Counted from the stretch's first letter, positions 7,255-16,091 are shown. The stretch: 64,000 nt of DNA from Selenomonas sp. WCT3 (GCA_900100835.1 FNCM01000011.1:18913-82912), one strand, 5' to 3'. Program-made: numbers and translations. The notes: generated from the sequence alone by a model not told the origin.

Positions 7255-8389
7255 GCACTGCATCCACATCCACGATACCGCAGTCAAGCACGAGCTGCCG
7301 CCAGGTGTAGTCGATTTTCTTCAGCCGGCCCTGGACGCGGCGCTGCTCGCCGTACTGGATGCCGACCACATGACTACGGGACAGTGGATTAACAAATGGC
7401 TCGACCTCTACGTCACGCCGCGGGTACGTGCCAGCACGCAAAACCTCTATTACGGGATCATGCGGCGCTACGCCATCCCCGAGCTCGGAATGATACCACT
7501 GAGCAAGCTGACCGAATTTGACATTCAGGCCGTCCTCTTTGGCCCGCTGCGGCAAAAATACCGCACCGCCTGCATCTTCCGCGTGCTCATGATGGCCATG
7601 ATGAAAAAAGCCGTCAAATGCCGGCTGATACGATTCAGCCCCGCTGCGGATCTGGAACTGCCGCCCAAGACACCCAAAAAGAAATTCTACAAACCCAGTG
7701 CCGAAGACTGGAAAACGCTTATCGAATACCCGAAAACGCCGTTTTACTTCTGGCGCTGGCTGCTGCTCACCGAATACGTCACGGGCGCACGGCTGGGAGA
7801 ACTTCTCGCCCTCAAATGGGAAGACCTCAACATCCAGACCGACCAAAACGGACATATCAAAGGCGGCACCCTGCACATCCAGCACGCTCTCTACAGCGGC
7901 ATGAAAAAAGATGAAAACGGCCGCCCGCCACTATATCGCGGCGGCACCAAAACACCGCAGGGCAACCGCATCCTGCCCCTGCCTGTCGACTACTGCTACG
8001 AAATCCAGCACTACCGCAAAGTACAGCTGGAACACCGCATGCTCTCCCCTGACTGGCAGGAAAACGGCTTCCTCTTCACCGCGGCCAACGGCAGTCCCCT
8101 CCCCCCGAATAAGGTCAGCGTCTTCTTCCTCTGGCTGCGCAAAAAACTTGGCATCAAGAGTACCTTCCACATGCTGCGCCACGACATGGCCAGCCGCATG
8201 AAAAACTCCAGCCAGTTTGATTTAAAAGACATCCAGAACCAGCTTGGTCATGCCAGTATCAAAATCACCATGGATATTTATACACATATTGATGAAGAAG
8301 CCCAGCAAACTAAAGTCAGCCAATGGCTCGAGGAAGACATTTCCAACCTCATGACTCCACAGGAAAAAACCAAAGCCAAACACTCTTAA
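7229..8389 (+). CDS. Tyrosine recombinase/phage-type integrase
   Basis: The 386-aa protein is a site-specific recombinase. An N-terminal SAM-like core-binding domain (MTTGQWINKWLDLYVTPRV onward) precedes the catalytic domain, where the conserved residues are present: Arg in TGARLGELLALKW, the His-x-x-Arg box HMLRHDMAS, the LGHASIKITMDIYTH box with the second His and the nucleophilic Tyr. It therefore looks active. The start is a TTG at 7229 with no clear ribosome site, consistent with coupling to the overlapping 57-aa gene; an ATG at codon 48 is an alternative. Beyond the XRE remnant no phage, conjugation or excisionase genes lie nearby, so it is an orphan or the remains of a deleted element. 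No direct-repeat att sites were recognised. Confidence 0.88.
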   Translation: MELLSLNPEHCIHIHDTAVKHELPPGVVDFLQPALDAALLAVLDADHMTTGQWINKWLDLYVTPRVRASTQNLYYGIMRRYAIPELGMIPLSKLTEFDIQAVLFGPLRQKYRTACIFRVLMMAMMKKAVKCRLIRFSPAADLELPPKTPKKKFYKPSAEDWKTLIEYPKTPFYFWRWLLLTEYVTGARLGELLALKWEDLNIQTDQNGHIKGGTLHIQHALYSGMKKDENGRPPLYRGGTKTPQGNRILPLPVDYCYEIQHYRKVQLEHRMLSPDWQENGFLFTAANGSPLPPNKVSVFFLWLRKKLGIKSTFHMLRHDMASRMKNSSQFDLKDIQNQLGHASIKITMDIYTHIDEEAQQTKVSQWLEEDISNLMTPQEKTKAKHS

Positions 8390-8440
8390 AATCGCTGGTT
8401 GCAGTACATTTGCTATACAACCACCCAAAAACACAACACA

Positions 8441-8472
8441 AAAGGCACCACGGAAAACTCCATGGTGCCTTT
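8441..8472. terminator. Bidirectional terminator between integrase and queE
   Basis: AAAGGCACCA (8441-8450) pairs with TGGTGCCTTT (8463-8472). A short T run follows the stem on the minus strand (TTTTGTG). It separates two converging genes. Confidence 0.75.
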
Positions 8473-8518
8473 GCTGACAAGGATTCGTGCGATTTTGGAT
8501 TTTTCGCCAGACGGAAAA

Positions 8519-9250
8519 TCACAGTTGCGCGATCATTTTGTGGGTCTGCGGAATTACACGGACGTCTTTAAGTTTGGACAGGGCATAATTCTGGCAGATG
8601 AGGATTTTTTCAGGGCTCGCCGCCTTACAGCCACCGTATGGGGTTACTGGCTGGATGATGAACAGGGTCTCGGGTGCCGTTTCGGCCACTAGGTCAATTG
8701 CCTTACGGAATTCTTCTTCCGTTGTTTCCTCCCCTACCACCAGTTTGATATACAGATCTTTGGCCTTGGCCACTTCGATAAAGCGCTTATGCGCCTCCCA
8801 CTGTGGTTTGCTGACGATACTGGGCAATTTAATATCCATGCTGATGATATCAACGGCATCGATAATTTCAGCAAGCTGCTCATGCAGGGTGCCATTGGTT
8901 TCGAGGAACACCGGTACTTCGATTTCTTTTGCCAGCTCACGAATGTAGTCAGCGTGCAAGAGGGGCTCGCCTCCCGTAAAGCTCACAGCCTGATGGGGAA
9001 CTTCTTTGCAGAGCCGGTTGATTTCCATGGCCGTCTGCCCCACCGAACGCGGATTGGGGAGTTTGGCAAATTCTCGGCTGCCCGCATAAGTTTCTACCTC
9101 ACACTGAACATGACTGCCAGGCGTATTTTCCGTATCACAGTAGCGGCAGTCGAGATTGCAGCCTTCAAACCGTACAAATACTTGACGGCAGCCAACGTAT
9201 TTTCCTTCGCCTTGAATGGACGAAAAAATTTCAATAAGATTCTCTTTCAT
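8519..9250 (-). CDS. queE: 7-carboxy-7-deazaguanine synthase
   Basis: This 243-aa radical-SAM enzyme contracts 6-carboxytetrahydropterin to 7-carboxy-7-deazaguanine, the second dedicated step toward queuosine, a modified base of tRNA anticodons. The iron-sulfur cluster motif CNLDCRYC is near residue 31, just after SSIQGEGKYVGCRQVFVRFEG. The glycine-rich SAM segment SFTGGEPLL and the substrate segment FLETNGT follow. Start ATG with AAGGA upstream. It begins 2 nt after queD ends, so the two form an operon; queC and queF are not in the window. Confidence 0.95.
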   Translation of the reverse strand: MKENLIEIFSSIQGEGKYVGCRQVFVRFEGCNLDCRYCDTENTPGSHVQCEVETYAGSREFAKLPNPRSVGQTAMEINRLCKEVPHQAVSFTGGEPLLHADYIRELAKEIEVPVFLETNGTLHEQLAEIIDAVDIISMDIKLPSIVSKPQWEAHKRFIEVAKAKDLYIKLVVGEETTEEEFRKAIDLVAETAPETLFIIQPVTPYGGCKAASPEKILICQNYALSKLKDVRVIPQTHKMIAQL

Positions 9251-9252
9251 AG

Positions 9253-9630
9253 TTAATCCTTCGTATAAGTTACACTGGACTTCGGTGATTCAAAAACTGT
9301 AATGGCATAAAGCACGCTATCCCGTTCAAACACCTTACGGCAAGCCAATTCTTCAAAGATAATCCGCGCCAGATTTTCTGCGGTGGGATTTAAGCCATCG
9401 GCAAAGGGCTTCAGTTCGTTTAGATAACGATGGTCAAAGCGCTCCAGAACATCTGCCAATTCTTTTTTCATAACTTTAAAGTCAATCAGCATGCCGAGTT
9501 CATCTAGTTCTTTTCCCTTAACCACGGCCTCGACGACCCAGTTATGGCCATGCAGGCGGGCGCACTTGCCCGGATAGCCTGCCACATGATGTGCGGCTTC
9601 AAAGGCACCTTCTATTTTTAACGTATACAT
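9253..9630 (-). CDS. queD: 6-carboxy-5,6,7,8-tetrahydropterin synthase
   Basis: The 125-aa protein is a T-fold enzyme that makes 6-carboxytetrahydropterin from dihydroneopterin triphosphate, the first step of queuosine precursor synthesis. The zinc-binding histidines are visible in FEAAHHVAG and CARLHGHNW, and the catalytic Cys is in KCARLHGH. The family's C-terminal glutamate lies in YAITVFESPKSS. Length is normal. It is the promoter-proximal gene of the queD-queE pair; no preQ1 riboswitch was seen in its short leader. Confidence 0.95.
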   Translation of the reverse strand: MYTLKIEGAFEAAHHVAGYPGKCARLHGHNWVVEAVVKGKELDELGMLIDFKVMKKELADVLERFDHRYLNELKPFADGLNPTAENLARIIFEELACRKVFERDSVLYAITVFESPKSSVTYTKD

Positions 9631-9654
9631 AAAATACTTCCTTTCGAATTTAAG

Positions 9655-9687
9655 GCAAAACCTCCCTCATAGAGGGAGGCTTTTTTT
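9655..9687. terminator. Terminator after the GT2 gene
   Basis: CCTCCCTC (9661-9668) pairs with GAGGGAGG (9672-9679). Minus-strand transcripts of the upstream envelope operon meet TTTTGCC after the stem; the plus strand has seven T's. Confidence 0.8.
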
Positions 9688-10948
9688 AACGCCCAATATT
9701 TTTGGTGTTTTTGACATTACCAACAATATCATCCATGCTCATAGCACGGGTATGCTGGGTGTGACTCCACTCGTGGTCGTTGCGGTTGATAAACCCAAGG
9801 AAAATAATGGGAATCCAGGAGTAGATGAACACCGGATACAGCAGCATGTAGAGCCAGGATTTCCACTTGGCACGAATCTTTATCAAGATAATCATTGGCA
9901 GGATGTACTGCCCAAGCATAATAGCCGTCATAAGCTGAGAGGGCATGAAGTTATAAATGTTCGTGTAGAACGGTTCAAAGCCCAGCTGAATATAGCTGAT
10001 GATGATGAAAATGGTCGAAATCATCAAGAAATGAGGCTGCATCAGATAGATGCATTCGTCCCACATGCGGATATCCTTATGTTTCCACCCCGCTTTGAGC
10101 ATCTTCGGAATGAAGCGGTTACCTACATCGAACTGTCCCTGGGCCCAACGCTTGCGCTGATTCCAGGACTGTTTGAACGTAAGCGGCTTTTCATCGTAGA
10201 TGATGGCATCATGAGCCCAGCTGGTCTTGATGCCCTGCGCCATGCACTTCATGGTGAACTCCATATCCTCCGTCAGGCAGGTTGCGTTCCAACCGTGTTC
10301 CTTGAGGATATCCGAGGAGAAGCACATACCCGTGCCACCGAGGCAGGCCGAAAGGCCGATGTTGGATTTTGCCAGATGAGAAATGTAGCAAATAACCCAG
10401 AAAGCGATGGCAAAGGTACCAGCCACCCAAGTATCGTACGGATTCTTCGCATCCATATAACCCTGAATAACTTTATCGCCCTTGCAAAGGCGATTATTCA
10501 TCTCCATGAGAAACTGCGGATGAACCAAGTTATCCGCATCAAATACGCAAACCGCATCATACTGTTTTTCCATCTTGAAGAGGCGGTCAAACATCCACTC
10601 CAAGGCATAGCCCTTGGATTTTTTCGTTGGATGGGTGCGCTCGTGGACAATGGCACCGGCACTCGCGGCAATCTCAGCAGTGTTATCCGTGCAGTTATCC
10701 GCGATTACATGGATATCATACATATCCTTCGGGTAGTTAAGCCCCTGCAGATTCTCCACAAGCTGGCCGATAACAGCATGCTCGTTATGGGCTGCAACAA
10801 TCAGCGCAAACGTCTTTTTCGGCGTCTTGATTTTCGTCTCACCGCGGCGCCACATGCCACAGAAACCAATGACGAAGAAATACAGCGTAAAGAGGAAAAT
10901 CATGATCTGCATGGGAACCATGATGATATCAAAAGGATAATTAAACAA
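9686..10948 (-). CDS. Family 2 membrane glycosyltransferase (cellulose-synthase-like)
   Basis: The 420-aa protein has one N-terminal helix, a cytoplasmic GT-A domain and about three C-terminal helices. Processive GT2 motifs are all present: LIVAAHNE, the DxD in VCVFDADN, the acceptor-site TED (CLTEDMEF) and the QRKRWAQGQ box. Such enzymes build or extend a polysaccharide or glycolipid at the inner membrane using a nucleotide sugar. The start is a TTG 10 nt after GGAAGG; an ATG nine codons later is an alternative. It is the last gene of the tagA-psd-pssA cluster and begins within 10 nt of the pssA stop. The sugar and acceptor cannot be told from sequence. Confidence 0.88.
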   Translation of the reverse strand: MFNYPFDIIMVPMQIMIFLFTLYFFVIGFCGMWRRGETKIKTPKKTFALIVAAHNEHAVIGQLVENLQGLNYPKDMYDIHVIADNCTDNTAEIAASAGAIVHERTHPTKKSKGYALEWMFDRLFKMEKQYDAVCVFDADNLVHPQFLMEMNNRLCKGDKVIQGYMDAKNPYDTWVAGTFAIAFWVICYISHLAKSNIGLSACLGGTGMCFSSDILKEHGWNATCLTEDMEFTMKCMAQGIKTSWAHDAIIYDEKPLTFKQSWNQRKRWAQGQFDVGNRFIPKMLKAGWKHKDIRMWDECIYLMQPHFLMISTIFIIISYIQLGFEPFYTNIYNFMPSQLMTAIMLGQYILPMIILIKIRAKWKSWLYMLLYPVFIYSWIPIIFLGFINRNDHEWSHTQHTRAMSMDDIVGNVKNTKNIGR

Positions 10949-10954
10949 AAATCA

Positions 10955-11665
10955 TCAGCCTTCCTTTGCAAAAAGTGCAATCAGTGTGTTTACGATACCA
11001 GCTACGGCATAGGTGCAGAAAACTGCCACTGCCAGCGCCGGCAGCAAAGCCTCGCGGCCAAACCAAAGGATAGCGGCGAACATGACTGCCGCCAAAGCCT
11101 TTGTGATGAGGAAAATCGGCTCTGCCCCATCCCCTTTAAAGTTCGGGTAATGGACGTGGCTCACCATCAGCCAGCCGACAATTGCCATAAGGACAGGATA
11201 AGCCAAACCAAAGCCCATGGGGTCAATACCTAACAGCACAAACAGCAGCGTCGTCATGGCAACAATATTGCCGCCTGCCGGAATTGCCAAGCCCATAAAG
11301 TAACCATGAACCACATCGGCATTGACGTTAAAGCGAGCCAGGCGCCACATGCCGCAGACAGCGAACAGGATAACCACTGCCATGCCGAGGAAATCATAGT
11401 TATGCAGCACGAAGGCCCAAGCTAAAAAACCCGGTGCAATACCAAAGGAACCCAAATCACAAAGGGAGTCCATCTCTTTGCCCATTTCACTGGACACACC
11501 AAAGAAACGCGCCGTACGGCCATCGAGACCGTCGGCCACCAGAGCCAGCAAAATGAAGATAGAGCCCCATATGAGGTCTCCGCGATAAGTTGCCAAAATA
11601 GAGCACATACCAAATACCAAGTTCATCGATGTGCAAAGATTAGGTATAAACCGTCTGTAATCCAT
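10955..11665 (-). CDS. pssA: CDP-diacylglycerol-serine O-phosphatidyltransferase
   Basis: The 236-aa integral membrane enzyme condenses CDP-diacylglycerol with serine to phosphatidylserine. The CDP-alcohol phosphatidyltransferase signature DGx2ARx8Gx3Dx3D is complete in DGRTARFFGVSSEMGKEMDSLCD, here split around residues 47-69. About six helices are predicted from the hydrophobic stretches. Its ATG shares one base with the psd stop codon (TGATG), so the two steps of phosphatidylethanolamine synthesis are translationally coupled. Confidence 0.93.
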   Translation of the reverse strand: MDYRRFIPNLCTSMNLVFGMCSILATYRGDLIWGSIFILLALVADGLDGRTARFFGVSSEMGKEMDSLCDLGSFGIAPGFLAWAFVLHNYDFLGMAVVILFAVCGMWRLARFNVNADVVHGYFMGLAIPAGGNIVAMTTLLFVLLGIDPMGFGLAYPVLMAIVGWLMVSHVHYPNFKGDGAEPIFLITKALAAVMFAAILWFGREALLPALAVAVFCTYAVAGIVNTLIALFAKEG

Positions 11666-12297
11666 CAGTCTTTAATCCTCCCAAGTATGGTTTGTCCGCC
11701 AGCAACCTTTTGTCCCTTTTCTACCATGATTTCTACATTTTTCGGCATGACTACCTCCAGGCAGGAACCGAACTTAATCATGCCGTAGAGCTCACCCTGC
11801 TGGAGCTTGTCATCCAGCGTGACATAGGAAACAATGCGGCGGGCCAAAATGCCGGCAATCTGTTTGACACTGATACGAATGCGGTCATTTTCAATGCCCA
11901 GTACATGATGCTCGTTTTCAAACCCAACGGTATCCTTATAGGCCGGGCGGAAACGTCCGCAGAAATACTTCTGCAGCTTAATCTGGCCCTGAATCGGACT
12001 GCGATTCACATGCACGTTGAAAACCGACATAAAGATAACGACCTTATTGCAAGGTTCTTTTACAAATTCATCCGTCTCTAAGGGTACGATATCCGTTACC
12101 GTGCCATCTGCCGGTGACAGGACTACCGAATCATCCCGCTCAATATGACGTTTCGGATTGCGGAAGAAATAGCAGAAGTAAAGCATTAATACAAAAGGAA
12201 TAGCCGCTACATAAGGATGCCAGGACAATCCCAATACCACGCCCAATACAGCGCAGCCAAAAATAAACGGATATCCTTCAGATATAATAGGAGCCAA
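11665..12297 (-). CDS. psd: Phosphatidylserine decarboxylase (short, soluble-core type)
   Basis: The 210-aa proenzyme decarboxylates phosphatidylserine to phosphatidylethanolamine. Two hydrophobic N-terminal segments are followed by LSPADGTV, FNVHVNRSPIQG and the self-cleavage site MIKFGSC, where the Ser becomes the pyruvoyl group. The length matches the short form found in many anaerobes and archaea. I chose TTG at 12297 because GGAGG lies 7 nt upstream; an in-frame ATG 36 nt earlier overlaps that ribosome site. It is coupled to pssA downstream. Confidence 0.92.
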   Translation of the reverse strand: MAPIISEGYPFIFGCAVLGVVLGLSWHPYVAAIPFVLMLYFCYFFRNPKRHIERDDSVVLSPADGTVTDIVPLETDEFVKEPCNKVVIFMSVFNVHVNRSPIQGQIKLQKYFCGRFRPAYKDTVGFENEHHVLGIENDRIRISVKQIAGILARRIVSYVTLDDKLQQGELYGMIKFGSCLEVVMPKNVEIMVEKGQKVAGGQTILGRIKD

Positions 12298-12374
12298 GCT
12301 CCCACCTCCTATATAAATACGAAACAACAACACGACAATTATAGGGAAAAAATGCGTCTTTGTCTATGCACACC

Positions 12375-13100
12375 TTACTTTTTGGCTGCATGAACCTTGA
12401 GCACAAACTTCGGCAATGCCATAAGGCGTCCTGCCCGTTTCGGCTGCAGCATACCGCGGAAGAGCCATTCGAGTTTTGCTTTCTGCATCCAAAGCGGTGC
12501 CCGTTTCATGACACCAGCCATAACATCCAGGGTACCACCCACACCAATGGATACGGGAACCCCCAACTCCGCTTTATGCTTGTAGAGCCACTTCTCCTGC
12601 TTTGGCACCCCTAAAGCCGCCAAAAGCAGATCCGGTTTTGCCGCTTTTATCTGGGCAATGATTTCCGGTTCATCCTTCTCCGTGAAGAAGCCATTGCGAA
12701 CCCCGACAATCTCAATGCCCGGGTAGAGTGCTTCCGCCTTTGCCTTGGCTTTTTCCGCCACCCCTGGGGCCGAACCGAAAAAGAATACCCGACGCTTTTT
12801 CTGCGGGGCGATGCGCATGAGCTCCTGGGCCAAGTCAAAACCAGCCACACGCTCCGGCATATCATGCCCCAAATGATGGGCCGCCCAAACCGTGCCAGCT
12901 CCATCGGGAACCACTAAAGCCGCATCGTTTAAGATGTCTCGCAGCTCCTTGTCATGGGTTGCCCGCATAATCATCTCCGCATTGGCAGTCGCAATGAGTA
13001 CGTTCTGCTTTTCATCCATATAATCCTGTACCTGCGCCACGGCCTGCGACATGGTGACAGAATCTACGTTTACACCTAATATATCGATTTTATCGGACAC
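12375..13100 (-). CDS. WecG/TagA/CpsF family glycosyltransferase
   Basis: This 241-aa GT26 enzyme transfers an N-acetylmannosamine-type sugar to an undecaprenyl-linked GlcNAc in envelope polysaccharide assembly. Family blocks are TANAEMIMRA, VVPDGAGTVWAAHHLG, RVFFFGSAPGVAEKA, LLAALGVPKQEKW and SIGVGGTLDVMAGVMKRAPLWMQK. The GTG start at 13100 has GGAGG 7 nt upstream. It heads a four-gene envelope cluster (with psd, pssA and a GT2 enzyme), separated from psd by 77 nt. The actual glycan is unknown. Confidence 0.9.
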   Translation of the reverse strand: MSDKIDILGVNVDSVTMSQAVAQVQDYMDEKQNVLIATANAEMIMRATHDKELRDILNDAALVVPDGAGTVWAAHHLGHDMPERVAGFDLAQELMRIAPQKKRRVFFFGSAPGVAEKAKAKAEALYPGIEIVGVRNGFFTEKDEPEIIAQIKAAKPDLLLAALGVPKQEKWLYKHKAELGVPVSIGVGGTLDVMAGVMKRAPLWMQKAKLEWLFRGMLQPKRAGRLMALPKFVLKVHAAKK

Positions 13101-13146
13101 GCTGTTCCCTCCAATTAATCAAAACACTCATTTTGTTAGTGTACTA

Positions 13147-13183
13147 CAAAAAAAAAGGAGCGTCAACTCCTCGAGACGCTCCC
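13147..13183 (-). terminator. Terminator of the efflux permease gene
   Basis: GGAGCGTC (13157-13164) pairs with GACGCTCC (13175-13182), followed on the minus strand by nine T's. Confidence 0.9.
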
Positions 13184-13209
13184 GTATTTTCCTTTTCCCA
13201 GTCTCCTCC

Positions 13210-14391
13210 TTATGAAAGAGCTTCTACTGGCCGGTGTTTTCCTTGTTCGTTCCGTTTTGCCATCTGCCGCATTTTTATCAACGCCCGGCGCGAGGCATAG
13301 AACCGCAGGCAAAAGATAATGGCCACGATTCCCATATAGACGAGAAAAGCCCCAAAGGTTTGGGCAATATCCCCCAGCCCCGCACCGCGGGCAATAATAT
13401 CCCGCTGGAAGTGAAACTCCCAGGTAAGGGGGAATATATGACTAAACCTGACCACCCAGGGGGCAAAAAACGTGGTAGGTCCAGTCATACCACCTAAGAC
13501 AAATCCTCCCGGAATAAAAAGGATCATGCGGCTGGACGCAATGCCAGGATTAGCCGCCGTCCAACCAAAGAACAAGCTAAGGGCCCCAACTGTCAGGATG
13601 TAAAACAACTGGATAAACAAAAAAGTCAACAAATTGCCGGAAAATCTAAGGTCTCCCCAAACGCGCAGGACAGCCAGTCCCAGCACCCAGGACACCAACA
13701 GACAGCCACCATACGGTAGAATGCGGACAATAAGGTCCCACGGCGTTCCCTCCAACAGGATTGGCTCTAATTGATGAGAAAGGCGAAGACGCGGTATCAT
13801 GCCAATGGTCGCAAAGGTAAAAAACATAGACCCGAAGAAGAACAAAAAGCCTAAGGTCTCCCCATTATCCTTGGAATCCTGGGGATTGAACAAGTTGCGC
13901 GAGGCAAGGCTGAGCTGCCCGCGGATGCTGTCATTCGTGCTACCGACATCGCCCTGGGCTGCCGCATTGTCCAGTCCAACGATTTCATTTAAGGCTTCCT
14001 TGATGTTACTCGTCTGGGCCGTATTGGTATTATCATAAAAGACTCCAATATTCGTTGCGACACCCGTATACCGTTCTTTTTCTAGTCCCTGCGGAAAATA
14101 TACCACGGCCGCCGCGCGGTCCTGGTAAAAAAGCTCCTTGGGGTCCATGGCTGTATTGATTACCGCCGTTACCTTCATATACTCCGACGCCTCAATGCGA
14201 TTGGTCAGCTCCCGGGTATAGGCGGAATTGTCCAGGTCGATAATAGCCACCTTGGCATCTTTGGCAAAATTTCCATTTAAAATTACCGACAGGAATACGG
14301 TAATGACCATGGCCACCAGGATGCAAACCTTTTCATAGGGCATCCCCTGGCCGGAAAACAAAAACTTTACTTCATCTTTTAGTGAATTCAC
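13210..14391 (-). CDS. ABC-2 type membrane permease (YhgE/YbhR-like)
   Basis: The 393-aa protein has one N-terminal helix, an extracytoplasmic domain of about 150 residues (VAIIDLDNSAYTREL to ASRNLFNP) and five or six C-terminal helices. This is the ABC2_membrane_3 layout used in exporters of drugs or envelope components. Its GTG start at 14391 overlaps the end of the adaptor gene by 20 nt, with GAGGTGAAC as ribosome site. No ATP-binding subunit is encoded in this cluster, so the ATPase must be encoded elsewhere or the permease works another way. Confidence 0.82.
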   Translation of the reverse strand: MNSLKDEVKFLFSGQGMPYEKVCILVAMVITVFLSVILNGNFAKDAKVAIIDLDNSAYTRELTNRIEASEYMKVTAVINTAMDPKELFYQDRAAAVVYFPQGLEKERYTGVATNIGVFYDNTNTAQTSNIKEALNEIVGLDNAAAQGDVGSTNDSIRGQLSLASRNLFNPQDSKDNGETLGFLFFFGSMFFTFATIGMIPRLRLSHQLEPILLEGTPWDLIVRILPYGGCLLVSWVLGLAVLRVWGDLRFSGNLLTFLFIQLFYILTVGALSLFFGWTAANPGIASSRMILFIPGGFVLGGMTGPTTFFAPWVVRFSHIFPLTWEFHFQRDIIARGAGLGDIAQTFGAFLVYMGIVAIIFCLRFYASRRALIKMRQMAKRNEQGKHRPVEALS

Positions 14392-15466
14392 GTTCGTTCA
14401 CCTCAATGGTCATTCCCGGGATAATCCCATCCTGGGGGTCAATGTAAACACGAACCTGGAAAGCAGAAAGGTCTGCCTGTCCTTTCTCCCGGGTTGATTT
14501 TAAGTCAGCAAATCCCGGCGCCTGAGAGAGCAAACGAACTGTCCCCGTAACTTCGCGCTCGCCAGCAACCGTGGTTCCTTTAATCGCCTGTCCTTCCTGC
14601 AGGTTAGCCGCCTGCTTTTCACTGATATAAATATCGTAATAGCTGCGAGTGCTTTCCAACAGCACCACCGGCGTCGATGGGGAAATCATCTCCCCTTCTT
14701 TGACCAAAACCTTTAGTACCTTGCCATCTTCTGGTGCCCGGAGCGTCAGCCGCTCCTTGGCTACTTCCAACTCTTTCAATTGAACTTCCAGCGCTTGTTT
14801 TTGCTGCTGAAGGGATTCTACATCGTTGCTCATATTGGCCGCCGCTTGACGCTGCTGTCCGACGGTATCGGAAGCACTGCCATTATAGCCAGCCCGCAAT
14901 TTTTGCAACAGCTCCTGCTGTTGTTCTAAGCTAGCCTTAGAAACCTGCAAGGACATTTCTGCATCATCAAGCTGACTTCTAGAAATTGCCCCCGCATCAA
15001 ATAAAGATATTTTGCGATTATAATCGATCTGGGAATTGCGAAGGGTTGCCGCAGCGGCCGAAACAGCGGCAGTCTGCTGGTCAATCTGCCGGCTGCTCTG
15101 GCTGGCATCCGTATCGGCCTTTTGGTAATTGATGCTCTGGGTGCCACTGGTCGAACGAATCTGCGCATCCATCTGCGCAATTTGCGCCTTGAGCTTTTCC
15201 ATGGCCAAATCCGTATCCGTGGAATCCAGTTCCATAATGACATCGCCTTTTTTTACATAGTCTCCCTCTTTTACGGACTCTTTAATAAGACGTCCACCAA
15301 CCGAATCAAAGGACAGCTTGATTTGTTCCGCCGTCAAAATGCCTTCTTTTTTCTCAGTGGCCAGAGCCAGGGCATCGTTCCCTTTATACATCAAGATTAA
15401 GCCACCAATAAGCAGCAGCGCGATAAATACGATTCCCGTCCGCGTTGCTTTTCGTTTTGCATTCAT
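14372..15466 (-). CDS. HlyD/EmrA-type membrane fusion adaptor
   Basis: The 364-aa protein has an N-terminal helix (GIVFIALLLIGGLILMY), a split lipoyl/barrel-sandwich domain (GGRLIKESVKEGDYVKKGDVIMEL and LRAPEDGKVLKVLVKEGE) and between them a long glutamine-rich coiled coil (about residues 90-240). A beta-barrel end follows. Such adaptors link an inner-membrane transporter to an outer-membrane channel, which fits a diderm cell. AAGGAG precedes the ATG. It is co-transcribed with the overlapping permease and preceded by marR. Confidence 0.9.
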   Translation of the reverse strand: MNAKRKATRTGIVFIALLLIGGLILMYKGNDALALATEKKEGILTAEQIKLSFDSVGGRLIKESVKEGDYVKKGDVIMELDSTDTDLAMEKLKAQIAQMDAQIRSTSGTQSINYQKADTDASQSSRQIDQQTAAVSAAAATLRNSQIDYNRKISLFDAGAISRSQLDDAEMSLQVSKASLEQQQELLQKLRAGYNGSASDTVGQQRQAAANMSNDVESLQQQKQALEVQLKELEVAKERLTLRAPEDGKVLKVLVKEGEMISPSTPVVLLESTRSYYDIYISEKQAANLQEGQAIKGTTVAGEREVTGTVRLLSQAPGFADLKSTREKGQADLSAFQVRVYIDPQDGIIPGMTIEVNEREFTKR

Positions 15467-15484
15467 TTCTCTTTCTCCTTAAAA

Positions 15485-15503
15485 TTAGTTTGATTACTAA
15501 CTA
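15485..15503. promoter_or_regulatory. MarR-type operator candidate before the adaptor gene
   Basis: TTAGTTTGATTACTAACTA contains the inverted repeat TTAGT/ACTAA. A near copy (TTAGTTTGCTAATTACTTA) stands before the marR gene itself. Two matching sites at the two transcription starts of the same cluster suggest binding by the local MarR protein. Confidence 0.55.
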
Positions 15504-15558
15504 TATAAGCAGAGAAGTGCCTTGCTTCTCTATTCATGCTCATGGTCTGGCGAAACCA

Positions 15559-16044
15559 TTACAAGGCTAACTTTTTCAGCAGATGTATGAGCTCTTTTTG
15601 CTCAGACTCAGAGAGTTTTTCCATCAGCTTGGTAACGCGAAGATAATGCGGCGGCAGGATTTTTTCCATAAAGGCTGTGCCTTCCTCCGTTAAAATCACC
15701 AGCTTACCACGTCCATCATCAGCAGCCGGGCGAATCACTACCATCCCATCGCGCTCTAACCGCTGCAACATGTTGCTGATGGTTGCCCGGGTCACCCCCA
15801 CCTTTTCGGCCAGTTCCGATGGTGCAATACCGGTATCACTGTACTGATGCAATACCACCAATGCACAGAACTTCCCCTCTGACAGGTTGTGTTCCTTCTG
15901 CAACACATCCAAAATCGACTGCTGAATTTCATCGCCGACGGTCTTTATGCCCAGCATAGCGATTACTGCGGCAGGATTAATTTCCGGAATGATGCGTTTA
16001 TGGCGTTCCAGCTCCTCCCAAGTCGGTACTATCTCTCGTTTCAC
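15559..16044 (-). CDS. MarR-family transcriptional regulator
   Basis: The 161-aa protein has the winged helix-turn-helix of the family at residues 60-125: LVVLHQYSDTGIAPSELAEKVGVTRATISNMLQRLERDGMVVIRP... followed by the wing DGRGKLVILTEEG and dimerising end helices. It probably represses itself and the downstream adaptor-permease pair, since similar inverted repeats lie before both transcription units. The ligand is unknown. Start GTG at 16044 with GGAGG 7 nt upstream. Confidence 0.9.
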   Translation of the reverse strand: MKREIVPTWEELERHKRIIPEINPAAVIAMLGIKTVGDEIQQSILDVLQKEHNLSEGKFCALVVLHQYSDTGIAPSELAEKVGVTRATISNMLQRLERDGMVVIRPAADDGRGKLVILTEEGTAFMEKILPPHYLRVTKLMEKLSESEQKELIHLLKKLAL

Positions 16045-16062
16045 AACAGCGCCTCCACTTAG

Positions 16063-16081
16063 TTAGTTTGCTAATTACTTA
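16063..16081. promoter_or_regulatory. MarR-type operator candidate before marR
   Basis: TTAGTTTGCTAATTACTTA matches the site at 15485-15503 at most positions and holds the inverted repeat TTAG/CTAA. It lies about 20 nt before the GTG start of marR. Confidence 0.55.
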
Positions 16082-16091
16082 TTATAGAGAT

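Noticed and set aside
9630-9686. preQ1 riboswitch before queD
   Set aside because: The gap is only about 55 nt, mostly filled by the terminator of the upstream operon, and no preQ1 core was visible.
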